A stretch of DNA of 64,000 nucleotides, taken from positions 4,340,001 to 4,404,000 of the forward strand of contig CBDCBG010000006.1 in assembly GCA_965214325.1 (NCBI GenBank). Reading direction: 5' to 3'. The position numbers and the translations under genes are program-made. The notes beneath the pieces were generated by a model. It had not been told where the DNA came from. It searched no databases and saw nothing but the letters and a program-made list of their open reading frames with translations. This DNA comes from JAJEFO01 sp965214325. Lineage in GTDB: Bacteria > Pseudomonadota > Alphaproteobacteria > Rhodobacterales > Rhodobacteraceae. Of this stretch, positions 49,421 to 59,681 are shown piece by piece; position 1 is the first letter of the stretch; each line of letters opens with the position of its first letter.

Positions 49421-50503
49421 TCATGGAATCACGACGATGTTGCCGACATGCTTCTTGGCGATGAAGGCGGCCTGCGCCGCATGAAGCTCTTCCAGCGGCC
49501 AGGTCGTGGCCAGGTTCGGCTTGACCTTGCCCGCCTCGATCAGCCGGATGAGTTCCGGCATCACGTCTTCGCCGATCACCGTCGATCCGGTGAACGTCAG
49601 GTCGTTGAGATAGAATGTCCTGAGGTCGAATTCCACGATCGGGCCGGCGATAGCGCCCGAGCACGTGTAGCGGCCACCCCGCTCGAGAATGTCCATGAGG
49701 GAAGGCCATGCCGGGCCGCCGACGATGTCGGCAACGACGCTGACGGACTCGTTGCCGAGAGCGGAGCGAAGGTCTTCGGGATCGCGCGGCAGGACGCGGT
49801 CCGCGCCAAGGGCGGCGACGTCGGCATGCTTGGCCTCCGAAGCCATGGCAACGACCCTTGCGCCCCGGATCTTTGCGAGCTGGACAAGGGCTCCACCGAC
49901 ACCGCCGGACGCACCGGTGACAAGAACCGTGTCGGAGGCATCGACCTGCGCGCGCTGCAGCATTCCGAGCGCGGTTGAATACGAGCAGGAGAACGTGGCG
50001 AGTTCCGGACTGGTCATCTCGGACCGGACGGTCAGGGCGTTCCGTGACGGAACGGCCGTGTACTCCGCAAATCCGCCGTCGCGTTCGGAGCCAAGATACC
50101 CGACCTTGTTCCTGTTCCCGCGATCCCCCGGATCGCGAATCCAGTTGTCGGTGATCACGCGGGCGCCAATGCGGGCGGCCTCCACTCCGCTCCCGACGGC
50201 CACGATCTCGCCACAGACATCGGCACCCTGGATGCGAGGAAACGTGATCGGTGAACCGCCCCAGCCTGGATCTTCCTGTCCTTCGACATCGAATCCGTCA
50301 CCGGTCGTGCGTTCGGTGACCGCCTTCGAGTACCAGCCGGAACGCGTGTTCACGTCAGTGTTGTTCAGGCCGCATGCGCCGACCTTGATCAGCACCTCTC
50401 CGGGTGCCGGATCAGGTCGTGGCCAGTCGGTGCGAATGATCATCCGGTCCATCCCGCCATGCCCGAGAGTGACCATTGCTTTCATCGTTTCGGGCATGGC
50501 CAT
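49421..50503 (-). CDS. MDR-superfamily zinc-type/quinone-type oxidoreductase
   Basis: 360 residues from ATG 50503, with GGAAGGGA seven bases upstream. Medium-chain dehydrogenase/reductase: catalytic-domain phrases VLIKVGACGLNNTDVNTRSG and FPRIQGADVCGEIVAVGSG, Rossmann motif VLVTGASGGVGGALVQLAKI. The usual zinc Cys ligands of alcohol dehydrogenases are mostly absent (CGLNNTD), so it resembles the quinone-oxidoreductase/crotonyl-CoA branch. It is unbroken, in contrast to its neighbours, and divergent from the Rieske gene. Confidence 0.9.
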   Translation of the reverse strand: MAMPETMKAMVTLGHGGMDRMIIRTDWPRPDPAPGEVLIKVGACGLNNTDVNTRSGWYSKAVTERTTGDGFDVEGQEDPGWGGSPITFPRIQGADVCGEIVAVGSGVEAARIGARVITDNWIRDPGDRGNRNKVGYLGSERDGGFAEYTAVPSRNALTVRSEMTSPELATFSCSYSTALGMLQRAQVDASDTVLVTGASGGVGGALVQLAKIRGARVVAMASEAKHADVAALGADRVLPRDPEDLRSALGNESVSVVADIVGGPAWPSLMDILERGGRYTCSGAIAGPIVEFDLRTFYLNDLTFTGSTVIGEDVMPELIRLIEAGKVKPNLATTWPLEELHAAQAAFIAKKHVGNIVVIP

Positions 50504-50717
50504 GAGAGTCCCTTCCTGAAGCGCGCGAATGTGCTCGACAGGCTAATCGCACGAATTTACCATCGTCAATGACGCATGGCGTTGACGCATCGTCCAAGGC
50601 GCATGTGAGGCTTGTCTTCCAGCGGACGGTCTTGCGTTCCGGAGGCGGATTGTCGTGCAACAACGTTCAAGGCCGGGCGGGCTCGTCGCCGCTTTCATGA
50701 GTCAGGGACTCGCACCA

Positions 50718-51792
50718 ATGTCTGAACCGGTTCGTTCGCCCGCGGCCCGCTACTATACCGGCCCGGATGTCTTCGAGGCGGAGAAGCGAGGGTTGCTGTC
50801 CCGGACCTGGCAGTTTGCATGCCATTCCAGCGCGCTTCGGAACGGCGGCGATTACGCGACTTTCGAGATCGCGGGCGAGAGTCTGTTCGCGATCAAGGGC
50901 AACGACGATGTCATCCGGACTTTCTACAATGTCTGCCAGCATCGTGCGCACCAACTCGTCAGCGGGAGCGGGACAAGACGGCTTCTGGTCTGTCCGTATC
51001 ACTCATGGACCTACGAACTGACGGGTGAGCTGCGCTTCGGTCCGAACATCGGGGCGGTCGAGGGATTCGACAGATCGAAGGTCTGCCTGACCGAAGTCAG
51101 GACCGAAGTGTTCCTCGGACTTGTCTTCGTCAATCTGGATCCGGCGGCAAGTCGCTTGGAAGAATGGTTTCCGGGCGTTCAGGAGCAACTGCGGGCCTGG
51201 GTGCCGGACTGGGAGCGCCTGCAGCCGATTCAATGGATCGAGATCCCCGAGAGCTGCAACTGGAAGGTCTCGGTCGAGAATTATTCCGAGTGCTACCATT
51301 GCAACCTCAACCACCCGACATTCTCGACCGGCGTGGTCAAGGCCGAAACCTATGACATGCAGCCGCAGGGGTACTGCCTGCTCCACATGACCGAGTGCCA
51401 GAACCTCGAGGACATGACTACGAAATCGATCGGTCCCGTGCCCACGCCGAGGGGTACTCAAGCTGGTTTCTCTGGCCCATGTTCAGTTTCCAGATCTATC
51501 CCGGGAACTTCCTCAACACCTATCACCGTCCGCTCGACGTGGATCGAGTCGTGGCTTGGCGCGGATGGTACTCGGTTGACGGGGAGGAGAGCCAAGTGAT
51601 TCTCGACCTTGCCCGACAGGACAGGGAGACGACGGTCGAAGAGGACATTCACCTCGTTGAGTCCGTGCAACGAGGTCTTCGATCGCGCGGCTATGTACCG
51701 GACCACTGGTGATCGATCCGAATTGCGGCGTGAACTCCGAGCATTCGGTCATGCATTTGCAGCGGTGGATGCGGGAGGCCGTGGATGGCTAG
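50718..51792 (+). pseudogene. Rieske-type oxygenase alpha subunit, two frameshifts
   Basis: From ATG 50718 (MSEPVRSPAARYYTGPDVFE); starts at 50655 or 50697 are possible. Rieske cluster ligands in NVCQHRAHQL and LVCPYHSWTYEL; mononuclear iron region in ENYSECYHCNLNHPTF. The frame shifts near 51445, after which HAEGYSSWFLWPMFSFQIYP continues, and again near 51698 (a missing C), after which GPLVIDPNCGVNSEHSVMHL reaches a TAG at 51790-51792. It resembles choline/glycine-betaine/carnitine-type monooxygenases. Its reductase partner is not visible. The truncated first-frame product has both metal regions but lacks the C-terminal third. Confidence 0.87.
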
Positions 51793-51885
51793 CGCCTCCC
51801 ATGTGCCGACCGTGCCGAAGGCGCATGCCGCTTCGGTACCGGAGCCCGGACTGGAGTTGCGCTGCCGCCGGAATGGGGCCACGAA

Positions 51886-52302
51886 ATGACCGTGTTGACC
51901 GGGCATTGCCTTTGCGGTCGGGTCTCATGGTCGGCACCTGGGCCGGTCACGCGCAACCTGGTCTGCCATTGCGAGGATTGCCAGCGCGCGACCTCGTCAC
52001 CCTTCACCGCCTTTGTCGGACTCGCGCCCGAGACCGTTGCCTGGTCGGGAGACGTCGATCACTTCGAGAGCTCACGGGGCACGTGGCGAGGGTTTTGTCG
52101 GAACTGTGGTACCCGGCTGTATTTCCGGTCCGAGAAATGGCCCGGCGAAGTCCACATCCATGCCGCAACGCTGGATGACGGACTTGACTACCTGCCGACC
52201 GCGCAGGTCGTGCTGCGCTCTCGTGCGTCCTGGCTTGACGACCTGCACGCCTTGCCGGGCTGTCAAGACTTCGATGCGCCGCCGAGGGACAACCGGTCAT
52301 GA
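51886..52302 (+). CDS. GFA-family (glutathione-dependent formaldehyde-activating-like) zinc protein
   Basis: 138 residues. The Mss4-like zinc fold is shown by GHCLCGRVSW, CHCEDCQRATSS and FCRNCGTRLYFRSE, the full cysteine set of the GFA/CENP-V family. Most such proteins have no proven substrate. If the name applies, it would suit formaldehyde from oxidative demethylation by the neighbouring Rieske enzyme. The gene is intact, and its end overlaps the following gene by four bases. Confidence 0.9.
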   Translation: MTVLTGHCLCGRVSWSAPGPVTRNLVCHCEDCQRATSSPFTAFVGLAPETVAWSGDVDHFESSRGTWRGFCRNCGTRLYFRSEKWPGEVHIHAATLDDGLDYLPTAQVVLRSRASWLDDLHALPGCQDFDAPPRDNRS

Positions 52303-53124
52303 AAATGCCCGCCGCGTGGCAGGCCGAGCACAAGCTTTTTCCGCATCAGGTTGGCTTCACCTGTCCGCCCTTCGACTGCGACGCCGTCCCGTCAGATTTT
52401 CTCCGGATGGCGCCGGATGCCGTGGGCGTCCATGGCTGGATGCTCCATGTGCCCGACTATGCTCACGGACTTGTCCAGCGGGAGGCCAGTTTCGGCATGA
52501 TGGAGGACTTCTGCCATTGCATGGCAAGCAGTGGCGCCGACGTCGCGGCGCAGGTCGGATCGAACTGGGTCCATGCGTCCGGTCTCGGCGTCGACGGCAT
52601 CCTCGATCATTGCAGCGCCCTGTCCGACAGGCATGGCCTTGCGTTTCACATGGCGGGCTACGCAATGGTGGAGGCTCTGCGCGCAATCAATGTCGAAAAG
52701 GTCGCGTTGAACGCTGCATAACATTGGCCGGACTGGTGGCAGGGGACGAAGGGATTTCTGGAGGAGGCCGGCTTCGACGTGCTCTTGGCCGGCAACTTTC
52801 GCGACCAGGGGCTGGTTCGAAAGCCAGGAGGAAATCAATGCCTGCCGATGGGTTTTTGACGGTGATCTGGCTATCAGGAGCTTCGAATATGTAGCTGAAC
52901 AGGCGCCGACCGCCGACGCGTACCTGATCAACGGCATGTGCAATTTCCGGTCCGGACCGAACGGGTTGCCGCAGAGGCCGGTGCATCTGGCGCGAGAACT
53001 GGAAGGACGACTCGGAAAGCCCGTCGTCGGGCACGACACGGCGTTGTATTGGCGTGTCTTCAAGTCATTGGGCCTTGCACCGGTGACGCCACAGGGCCGG
53101 TTGCTGGAGAGCCTGCGTGTCTGA
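52299..53124 (+). pseudogene. Asp/Glu racemase-superfamily protein (maleate isomerase / arylmalonate decarboxylase-like), broken
   Basis: From ATG 52299, overlapping the GFA gene as ATGA: FTCPPFDCDAVPSDFLRMAP, VGSNWVHASGLGVDGILDHC and YAMVEALRAINVEKVALNAA, then TAA (52719-52721) where a Tyr is expected before HWPDWWQGTKGFLEEAGFDV. A +1 G in the run at 52808-52811 follows; dropping it gives DQGWFESQEEINACRWVFDG. The end reads YLINGMCNFRSGPNGLP and KPVVGHDTALYWRVFKSLGL. The overall length (~275 residues) suits the family. One nonsense codon and one insertion inactivate it. Confidence 0.8.
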
Positions 53125-53230
53125 GCGTGCCGACAAAGGCGCCGCGTCGGCGACGGCGACCTGCGGCGCATCGGCAGAAGCAGTGCCCAGTTCGACCCCG
53201 TCACGCCTGAGTGCACGCAACGGGCCTGCA

Positions 53231-54252
53231 ATGCGTAAAATCCTCGCTCTTTGGGCCGTGCCGCGGTCCACGTCGACCGTCTTTGAGTGGATGATGCGCC
53301 AGCGTGGCGACTTTGACTGCCTTCACGAACCGTTCGGCGAGGCATGGCACCAAGGCGAGGCCCTGCTCTGGCATCGTTGCGAGCCAGGAGCCAAAACCAC
53401 CGCGGGGCTCACGCTTGAGAGCGCCTGGGAAGACATCAGGGCCCGTGCGGAGAAGGGTCCCGTCTTTCTCAAGGATTTCCCTCACTACATCAGCCACATG
53501 TGGGATCCGGAGTTTCTGTCCCGCTTCACGCATGCCTTTCTCATTCGCGATCCCGCAAAGACCATTACGTCGCTCTATGACAAGTGGCCAGACGTCCACG
53601 AAGGTGAATTCGGCTTCCCCGAGTTGCGGGCGCTCCACGACCTGGTGAGCGCGCTTGAGGGCGAGGCGCCCCCGGTCATTGACAGCAACGACCTTCTGGA
53701 ACGTCCGGCGGAAGTGGTCCGGGCGTTCTGCGAGGCGGTCGGGGTTCCCTTCGTTCCGGAAGCGCTTTCCTGGGAGGCGGGCCGAGACCCGTCGGCGCAT
53801 AGTTGGTGGGATGGGATTGCGGCTCGTTTCACGCCAACCTTGCAAGCTCGACGGGACTTGCGCCCCAGCGGAGGACCTATGTGGACCAGAAGGACACGCC
53901 ACCGCGCGTCCAGCAGATCCACCGCCGGATGAAGCCGCATTGCGACTGGCTTCACGCACAACGTCTGGCCCGTGACGAGCTTGACATCATGGCAATCCCA
54001 ATGGAGGTCACGTGCCCGGTGCCGCGTCGAGGCGCGTTCGTGACCTTCCGGGTTGCTCTGACATTGCGGTTGCCGGAGCGGCGGTGCAAGACTGAAGCTG
54101 CGAACGGGTTTCGGTCACAGGTGCCCGAAACCGGGCGGCAGGACATGGGTCGAGAAATGTCCGGGTCGTCGACCCGGGACATTCATGAAGGTTATCAGAT
54201 CGGGAGGTCAGGATCGGAGTATTCGACGAGGAACTGTTCTAGGTCGGGTTGA
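53231..54252 (+). pseudogene. Sulfotransferase-like protein, 3' frameshift
   Basis: The likely start is ATG 53231 (MRKILALWAVPRSTSTVFEW), the 5'-phosphosulfate-loop-like beginning of bacterial sulfotransferase-family proteins; the open frame extends back to 53117. Continues LKDFPHYISHMWDPEFLSRF and HAFLIRDPAKTITSLYDKWP (3'-phosphate-site-like Arg/Ser). Near 53810 the frame breaks; GSFHANLASSTGLAPQRRTY and RVQQIHRRMKPHCDWLHAQR continue one frame over. About 80 further codons to the TGA at 54252 look non-native. The product is probably inactive. Confidence 0.75.
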
Positions 54253-54617
54253 TACAGAGAAAGGCAACGCTCGGTTCGGAATACGTTGAGAGGAACCTTG
54301 CGGCGGCGGACGAATTCGCCCGCCCGTTCCAGGAGGCGATGACTGCATGGTGCTGGGGATTCGGTTGGGGTGACGATGCGATCGATGCCAAGACCCGCAG
54401 CATGATGAACCTTCCGATGATCGGCGCGCTGGGAAAGATGCGCGAGTGGGAAATTCACTGTCGCGGCGCATTGAACAACGGCGTGTCGGCGGCAGAAATC
54501 CGCGCGATCATTCATGTCATCGGTATCTGTTGCGGAGTGCCGCAGGCGCTTGAGTGCTTTCATGTTGCGCACAAGGTGCTGCAGGAAGCGGGGCAGCTTC
54601 CGGACGCTACGTCCTGA
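54249..54617 (+). CDS. Carboxymuconolactone-decarboxylase-family protein
   Basis: About 122 residues from TTG 54249; no ATG start is available, and upstream codons hold a TAG, so the 5' end may be damaged. CMD fold: FARPFQEAMTAWCWGFGWGD, MMNLPMIGALGKMREWEIH and CRGALNNGVSAAEIRAIIH. GICCGVPQALECFHVAHKVL ends the domain. The family includes gamma-carboxymuconolactone decarboxylase and AhpD-like enzymes; the CxxC of AhpD is absent. It could be intact or mildly truncated at its N-terminus. Confidence 0.75.
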   Translation: MIQRKATLGSEYVERNLAAADEFARPFQEAMTAWCWGFGWGDDAIDAKTRSMMNLPMIGALGKMREWEIHCRGALNNGVSAAEIRAIIHVIGICCGVPQALECFHVAHKVLQEAGQLPDATS

Positions 54618-55204
54618 ATTCGGCACCCTTGCGGGACCGAAGGAAGGAGATCGCAAGTGTGAGAATTTCGATGGAACATACTGAAACATTGCGTCTTTCA
54701 GGACCAATTCCCTGCGTTAAGGGATCCGGTGATGCGGCCAGCGTCTGCTCAAGACTTCAGGGATGAGGCGCATGGGCGCCTCTCGTGTACTGGCCATCGC
54801 GAGGCCTGCCATGAATGTTGCATGCAGAAGATCGGACGCGGCAAGCGCGGACAGTTTGTCCCGCACGTGCGAACCGGGCTTCTCGAAGCGGATTTGGCGA
54901 GTCGGGCTAGGCGAAGGTTTCGTGATCAGTCGACGCCGGCGCCTCATTGCCAAGCCGGTGCCCGAAAGGACGGAAGGGGCAACCGGACTCCAGGTGGGCA
55001 GCGAACCGTCGGCGGACGGCGGCGCATTCGGAGAAGTGGGATGGCTTGGTGGCCCCAAGGGCCGTTCGGGAGGAGCTCTACGACCGTTGAGGGGCCTTTC
55101 CATCGCATCAGTGATCCGCGTTCATGCCGCCAAGGGCGGCGTGGCAAGCGCGGAATGCGGGCGAAGGTGATCATGGTTGCCGCGTCTGGAGGCGCGGCGA
55201 CCGA
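54618..55204. other. Gene-free stretch
   Basis: About 590 bases between the CMD-family gene and the convergent FAD-linked oxidase. Several frames are open because of high GC, but none has a credible protein pattern or start. I see no RNA gene or terminator. Confidence 0.45.
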
Positions 55205-56611
55205 TCAGCCTGGAAGGACGATCTTGCCTGGGTTCATGATGTTGTCGGGGTCGAGGGCCGACTTGATGGAGGACATGATCTCGGTGGCAGCTCCCAATTC
55301 GCTAGAGAGGGATGCAATCTTTCCTTGGCCGATGCCGTGCTCGCCGGTCACTGTGCCGTCCAGTTCGATTGCAAGCTTGGCCAGCCAGGCAACGAAATGC
55401 TCGCACTTCGCACGTTCGTCGTCATTGTCCTTGTCAAAGAACACCGTGTTGTGGAAATTGCCGTCGCCGACATGCCCGAGAATCGGTGAATGGAGTCCAA
55501 GCCTGCGGGCCTCTTCCTGCGACCGCTCCACGGCTTCGGCAAGATTCGAGATCGGCACGCAAACATCCGTCGCGAACGTGTCCTTGCCGGGCCGCGACGC
55601 AAGAAGCGCCCAGTAGCCGTCATGGCGTGCCTGCCAGAGACGGGTGCGTTCCTCGGGACTTGAGGTCCATTCAAATCTCGTGCCGCCAAACTCGTCGGCA
55701 ATCTCCCCGAAGGTCGTTGCTTGTGCAGCCACTTCCGGCTCCGTGCCGTGGAACTCGAGCAGCAGGAGCGGGATCACCGGAAGATCAAGCCTGGAATAGG
55801 CGTTGATGGCAGCCACGCAGTCGGCGTCCAGAAGCTCGATGCGCGCGACCGGCACGCCCATCTGGATAGTGGTGATGACCGCTTGGCAGGCCGCGTCGAC
55901 TGCCGGAAACGTGCAGCGCGCCGAGGACATGGCCTCGGGGATTCCGTGCAGCTTCAAGGTGAGCTCTGTGATGATGCCGAGCGTGCCTTCGGACCCGATG
56001 AGAAGCCTGGTCAGGTCGTAGCCTGCGCTCGACTTCTTTGCGCGTCGTCCGGTTCGGATGATCTCGCCCGACGGCAGCACCGCCTCCAGGCTCAGCACGT
56101 TGTCCCGCATCGTCCCGTAGCGCACGGCATTCGTGCCCGATGCCCGGGTCGCCGCCATGCCGCCCAGAGAGGCATCCGCGCCGGGGTCAATGGGAAAGAA
56201 GAGGCCCGTATCACGCAACTCCTCGTTCAAGGCCTTGCGCGTGACCCCTGGCTGGATGACAGCATCGAGGTCCTCCGCATGAACCTCGAGAACCTTGTTC
56301 ATCTGGCTTAGGTCGACCGAAATTCCGCCTGCGGGAGCGTTGACATGGCCTTCAAGCGACGTGCCGGTGCCGTAGGCGATCACGGGCGCCTTGTGTGCCG
56401 CCGCCACGCTGACGACCTCAGCGACCTCTTCCGTTGACCTTGCAAAGACCACCGCGTCGGGCGGTTGGTTCCTGATCCAGGTGGTCGTGTGGCCGTGCTG
56501 CTCCCGGATTGTGCGTCCGGTCTGGAGCCGCTCGCCGAACCGCTGCTTCAGCACGCCGATGGCGGTTTCGATGCCAGGATCGTTGCGGGGCAGAACTGTA
56601 GCCTGTGCCAT
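55205..56611 (-). CDS. FAD-linked oxidase, D-lactate dehydrogenase/GlcD type
   Basis: 468 residues from ATG 56611 (MAQATVLPRNDPGIETAIGV); an upstream extension of 60 residues is unconserved. FAD-binding type 4 (PCMH) domain: PDAVVFARSTEEVAEVVSVA, GTGTSLEGHVNAPAGGISVD and PGADASLGGMAATRASGTNA. GYDLTRLLIGSEGTLGIITE is the conserved flavin region. The C-terminal substrate/metal region has LGHVGDGNFH, GTVTGEHGIGQGK and DPDNIMNPGKI. It oxidises a 2-hydroxy acid such as D-lactate or glycolate, passing electrons to a quinone or cytochrome. Confidence 0.94.
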   Translation of the reverse strand: MAQATVLPRNDPGIETAIGVLKQRFGERLQTGRTIREQHGHTTTWIRNQPPDAVVFARSTEEVAEVVSVAAAHKAPVIAYGTGTSLEGHVNAPAGGISVDLSQMNKVLEVHAEDLDAVIQPGVTRKALNEELRDTGLFFPIDPGADASLGGMAATRASGTNAVRYGTMRDNVLSLEAVLPSGEIIRTGRRAKKSSAGYDLTRLLIGSEGTLGIITELTLKLHGIPEAMSSARCTFPAVDAACQAVITTIQMGVPVARIELLDADCVAAINAYSRLDLPVIPLLLLEFHGTEPEVAAQATTFGEIADEFGGTRFEWTSSPEERTRLWQARHDGYWALLASRPGKDTFATDVCVPISNLAEAVERSQEEARRLGLHSPILGHVGDGNFHNTVFFDKDNDDERAKCEHFVAWLAKLAIELDGTVTGEHGIGQGKIASLSSELGAATEIMSSIKSALDPDNIMNPGKIVLPG

Positions 56612-56978
56612 GGACGCAAATTGACGCCTGTCAGGCGCGAAGGCAAGCCGGATCATTTCTGCCCGGGACAGCGCATGCGGCGAGGCGAATAGTGCCGCGA
56701 GGCGCCGGGCAGGACGGGATGCGGACGATGCGTCGCCGATGTCGCACGCACTCGGCACGATTGACGGGACTGGGCGTTCCTCTCGGGGCATGGTTCAGGC
56801 CGGGGGACCATGCTGCCAGGAGACCGGGGCGGGGAGCGCGCGCATTGATGCAGTCGGGTTCCCTCCGTCGAATTCTTCGTTCCTCGGTCCCGGTGCTCTT
56901 GAAGCCCCCGACCGTGGCCACTAAGACACTGGCAGGCAGCAAGGCCCACGAGCACTTCGGCAACAGCGGTTACGGGAA
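56612..56978. other. Divergent intergenic region before clpP
   Basis: 367 bases between the FAD-linked oxidase and clpP, divergently transcribed. It should hold promoters for both, but I could not identify -35/-10 or heat-shock boxes with confidence. No small gene is supported. Confidence 0.45.
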
Positions 56979-57608
56979 ATGCGAGATCCGTTCGAGACAT
57001 ACATGAATCTGGTGCCAATGGTGGTTGAGCAGACCAGCCGGGGAGAACGCGCCTACGACATTTTCTCGCGCCTTCTGAAGGAGCGAATCGTTTTCGTGAA
57101 CGGTGCCGTCCATGACGGGCTTAGCCAGCTCGTGGTGGCGCAGCTCCTGCATCTGGAGGCGGAGAATCCCTCCAAGGAGATCTCGCTCTACATCAACAGT
57201 CCCGGCGGGGTCGTGACGGCCGGCCTCTCGATCTACGACACGATGCAGTACATACGCCCCGGCATCGCGACGCTTGTCGTCGGGGAGGCTGCGTCCATGG
57301 GATCGCTTCTTCTCGCGGCGGGCGAGAAAGGCATGCGGATGGCGTTGCCCAATTCGTCGATCATGGTGCACCAGCCATCCGGCGGCTATCAGGGGCAGGC
57401 GACGGACATCATGATCCACGCGCGCCAGACCGAACGGCTCAAGACGCAGCTCAACAACATCTACGTCAAGCACACCGGCCAGTCATTGAAGAAGGTCGAG
57501 GATGCGCTGGAACGGGACAATTTCATGACCCCGGAAGAAGCCAGGGAATGGGGTCTCATCGACGAGATTGCGGAGCGTCGCGCAGAGCCTGAATCCGGCA
57601 AGAAGTGA
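56979..57608 (+). CDS. clpP: ATP-dependent Clp protease proteolytic subunit
   Basis: 209 residues from ATG 56979 (MRDPFETYMNLVPMVVEQTS), the usual alphaproteobacterial N-terminus. The catalytic Ser is in VGEAASMGSLLLAAG, the His in PNSSIMVHQPSGGYQG, and the Asp in the later helix region near LERDNFM. It forms the tetradecameric proteolytic chamber that ClpX, encoded 113 bases downstream, feeds. A short propeptide before NLVP is likely. Confidence 0.97.
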   Translation: MRDPFETYMNLVPMVVEQTSRGERAYDIFSRLLKERIVFVNGAVHDGLSQLVVAQLLHLEAENPSKEISLYINSPGGVVTAGLSIYDTMQYIRPGIATLVVGEAASMGSLLLAAGEKGMRMALPNSSIMVHQPSGGYQGQATDIMIHARQTERLKTQLNNIYVKHTGQSLKKVEDALERDNFMTPEEAREWGLIDEIAERRAEPESGKK

Positions 57609-57721
57609 CGCTGCTGGCCAACGCGAATTTTGCGTTGTGCACCTTCACGCACTCACCTAGGGTTTGGCACATGTGGACGTGTCCTGTCGAGCAGCGCGGC
57701 ACGCGGGAAAAGGGTTAGGTC

Positions 57722-58981
57722 ATGGCAAAGAACTCCGGCAGCGGAAAGAACACGCTCTACTGCTCCTTCTGCGGAAAGAGCCAGCATGAGGTCCGGAAGC
57801 TGATCGCGGGGCCGACCGTGTTCATCTGCGACGAGTGCGTCGAGCTGTGCATGGACATCATACGCGAGGAGACGAAGTCGGCGGCGCTTCGGGCTTCCGA
57901 TGGCGTGCCGACCCCCAAGGAGATCTGCGAAGTTCTCGACGACTACGTGATCGGACAGGATTACGCGAAGCGCGTGCTTTCGGTGGCGGTTCACAATCAC
58001 TACAAGCGCCTGCACCACGCCGGAAAGTCGGATATCGAGCTTGCGAAGTCCAACATCCTGCTGATCGGCCCGACGGGTTGCGGCAAGACCCTGCTGGCAC
58101 AGACGCTCGCCCGAATCCTCGACGTGCCGTTCACGATGGCGGATGCAACGACCCTGACCGAAGCGGGCTATGTCGGCGAGGATGTCGAGAACATCATACT
58201 GAAGCTGCTTCAGGCGTCCGAATACAATGTCGAACGGGCGCAGCGCGGAATCGTCTATATCGACGAGGTCGACAAGATCACGCGCAAGTCCGAGAACCCG
58301 TCGATTACGCGTGACGTGTCCGGCGAGGGCGTGCAGCAGGCGCTCCTGAAGATCATGGAAGGCACCGTGGCCAGCGTGCCGCCCCAGGGCGGACGCAAGC
58401 ACCCGCAGCAGGAGTTTCTTCAGGTCGACACCACCAACATCCTCTTCATATGCGGCGGCGCCTTCGCGGGGCTTGAAAAGGTCATCCAGCGGCGCGGCAA
58501 GGGCTCTGCCATCGGCTTCGGCGCCGATGTCAGGGACAGCGACGACCGCGATGCGGGGGAAATCCTTGGGCAGCTGGAACCCGAGGACCTGCTCAAGTTC
58601 GGACTGATTCCGGAATTCGTGGGCCGCCTTCCGGTCATCGCCACGTTGTCGGATCTGGACGAAGACGCATTGGTCACCATTCTCACCGAACCGAAGAATG
58701 CCCTGGTCAGGCAGTACCAGCGGCTGTTCGAACTGGAAGACACCCGGCTGACGATCACCGATGACGCGCTCACGACTATCGCGAAGAAGGCAATCGAGCG
58801 AAAGACCGGCGCTCGCGGGCTTCGCTCGATTCTGGAGAACATCCTTCTTGACACGATGTTCGAACTTCCCGGGCTGGAAAGCGTCGAGGAAGTCGTGGTG
58901 AACGACGAGGCGGTGATTTCGGAGGCCCGACCGCTGATGATCCATGCCGACAAGCAACGGAAGCCCGCAAGCGCCGGCTGA
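57722..58981 (+). CDS. clpX: ATP-dependent protease ATP-binding subunit ClpX
   Basis: 419 residues. N-terminal C4 zinc-binding domain: CSFCGKSQHEV and FICDECVELC. AAA+ module: Walker A LLIGPTGCGKTLLAQTLA, Walker B IVYIDEVDKI, sensor and arginine-finger region KFGLIPEFVGRLPVIATL. The RKH pore-loop region is QRRGKGSAIGFGA, and the IGF-type loop that docks on ClpP also lies here. It unfolds substrates for ClpP. All motifs are intact. Confidence 0.98.
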   Translation: MAKNSGSGKNTLYCSFCGKSQHEVRKLIAGPTVFICDECVELCMDIIREETKSAALRASDGVPTPKEICEVLDDYVIGQDYAKRVLSVAVHNHYKRLHHAGKSDIELAKSNILLIGPTGCGKTLLAQTLARILDVPFTMADATTLTEAGYVGEDVENIILKLLQASEYNVERAQRGIVYIDEVDKITRKSENPSITRDVSGEGVQQALLKIMEGTVASVPPQGGRKHPQQEFLQVDTTNILFICGGAFAGLEKVIQRRGKGSAIGFGADVRDSDDRDAGEILGQLEPEDLLKFGLIPEFVGRLPVIATLSDLDEDALVTILTEPKNALVRQYQRLFELEDTRLTITDDALTTIAKKAIERKTGARGLRSILENILLDTMFELPGLESVEEVVVNDEAVISEARPLMIHADKQRKPASAG

Positions 58982-59246
58982 TTCCACGGGGCTGAGGGCG
59001 TTGGTGCCTGCATGATGGCGCGCGGGCTGCCGGGAGAGGTGGCCGCTGGACGGAAGCCGAACTCCGTGGCATCCTGACTTGCGCAGAGAAGACGATTCCT
59101 GACGCCTGAAAGCCAGCCCGATTCTGCGGCAAGGGAGTGTTCAGGCCGCTTGAAAGACGTGAAGGAAGGCCCGTTCCAATGGCATGGCAGCACGAAGATG
59201 TGCCCGCGCATCTGCTGGCACTCAAGGAAGAACAAGGAGCTTCGGC

Positions 59247-59669
59247 ATGCCGATGACACGCAGAGACGCGATGCTGCTCGCGACGGGAAGCGCTGCGGCC
59301 CTTGGCCTGAATGCCGTTCCGGCCAGGGCTGGCGCGGTGGATGAGGCAATCGCGGCGTTTGCGGATGGTGTCGAGCCTGCCGACGGAGGCGTCGTTCTCG
59401 AAATTCCGGAAATCGCCGAGAACGGCAATGCGGTGCCAATCAGTGTTTCTGCCGACGGTGCCGTGGCAATCATGGTCGTTGCCACAGGCAATCCGTTGCC
59501 CGGCGTGGCCACGTTCAGCTTCGGCCCGGTCGCGGCTTCCTCTTTCGGCTCGACCCGGATCCGACTTGCAAGGAGCCAGGACGTGTTCGCGTTTGCGAAA
59601 TTGGAAGATGGGACAATCCGAAGGACCGGTGCGTCGGTGAAAGTCACCATTGGCGGCTGTGGCGGTTGA
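59247..59669 (+). CDS. soxY: Thiosulfate-oxidation carrier protein SoxY
   Basis: 140 residues from ATG 59247. A twin-arginine signal peptide, TRRDAMLLATGSAAALGLNA, is present, so the protein is exported folded. The chain ends VTIGGCGG, the flexible GGCGG-type arm whose Cys carries the sulfur intermediate in the Sox cycle. SoxZ, its partner, follows 12 bases downstream. The upstream neighbour is clpX rather than soxX, which normally precedes it. Confidence 0.95.
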   Translation: MPMTRRDAMLLATGSAAALGLNAVPARAGAVDEAIAAFADGVEPADGGVVLEIPEIAENGNAVPISVSADGAVAIMVVATGNPLPGVATFSFGPVAASSFGSTRIRLARSQDVFAFAKLEDGTIRRTGASVKVTIGGCGG

Positions 59670-59681
59670 GGAGGAAGAGAC

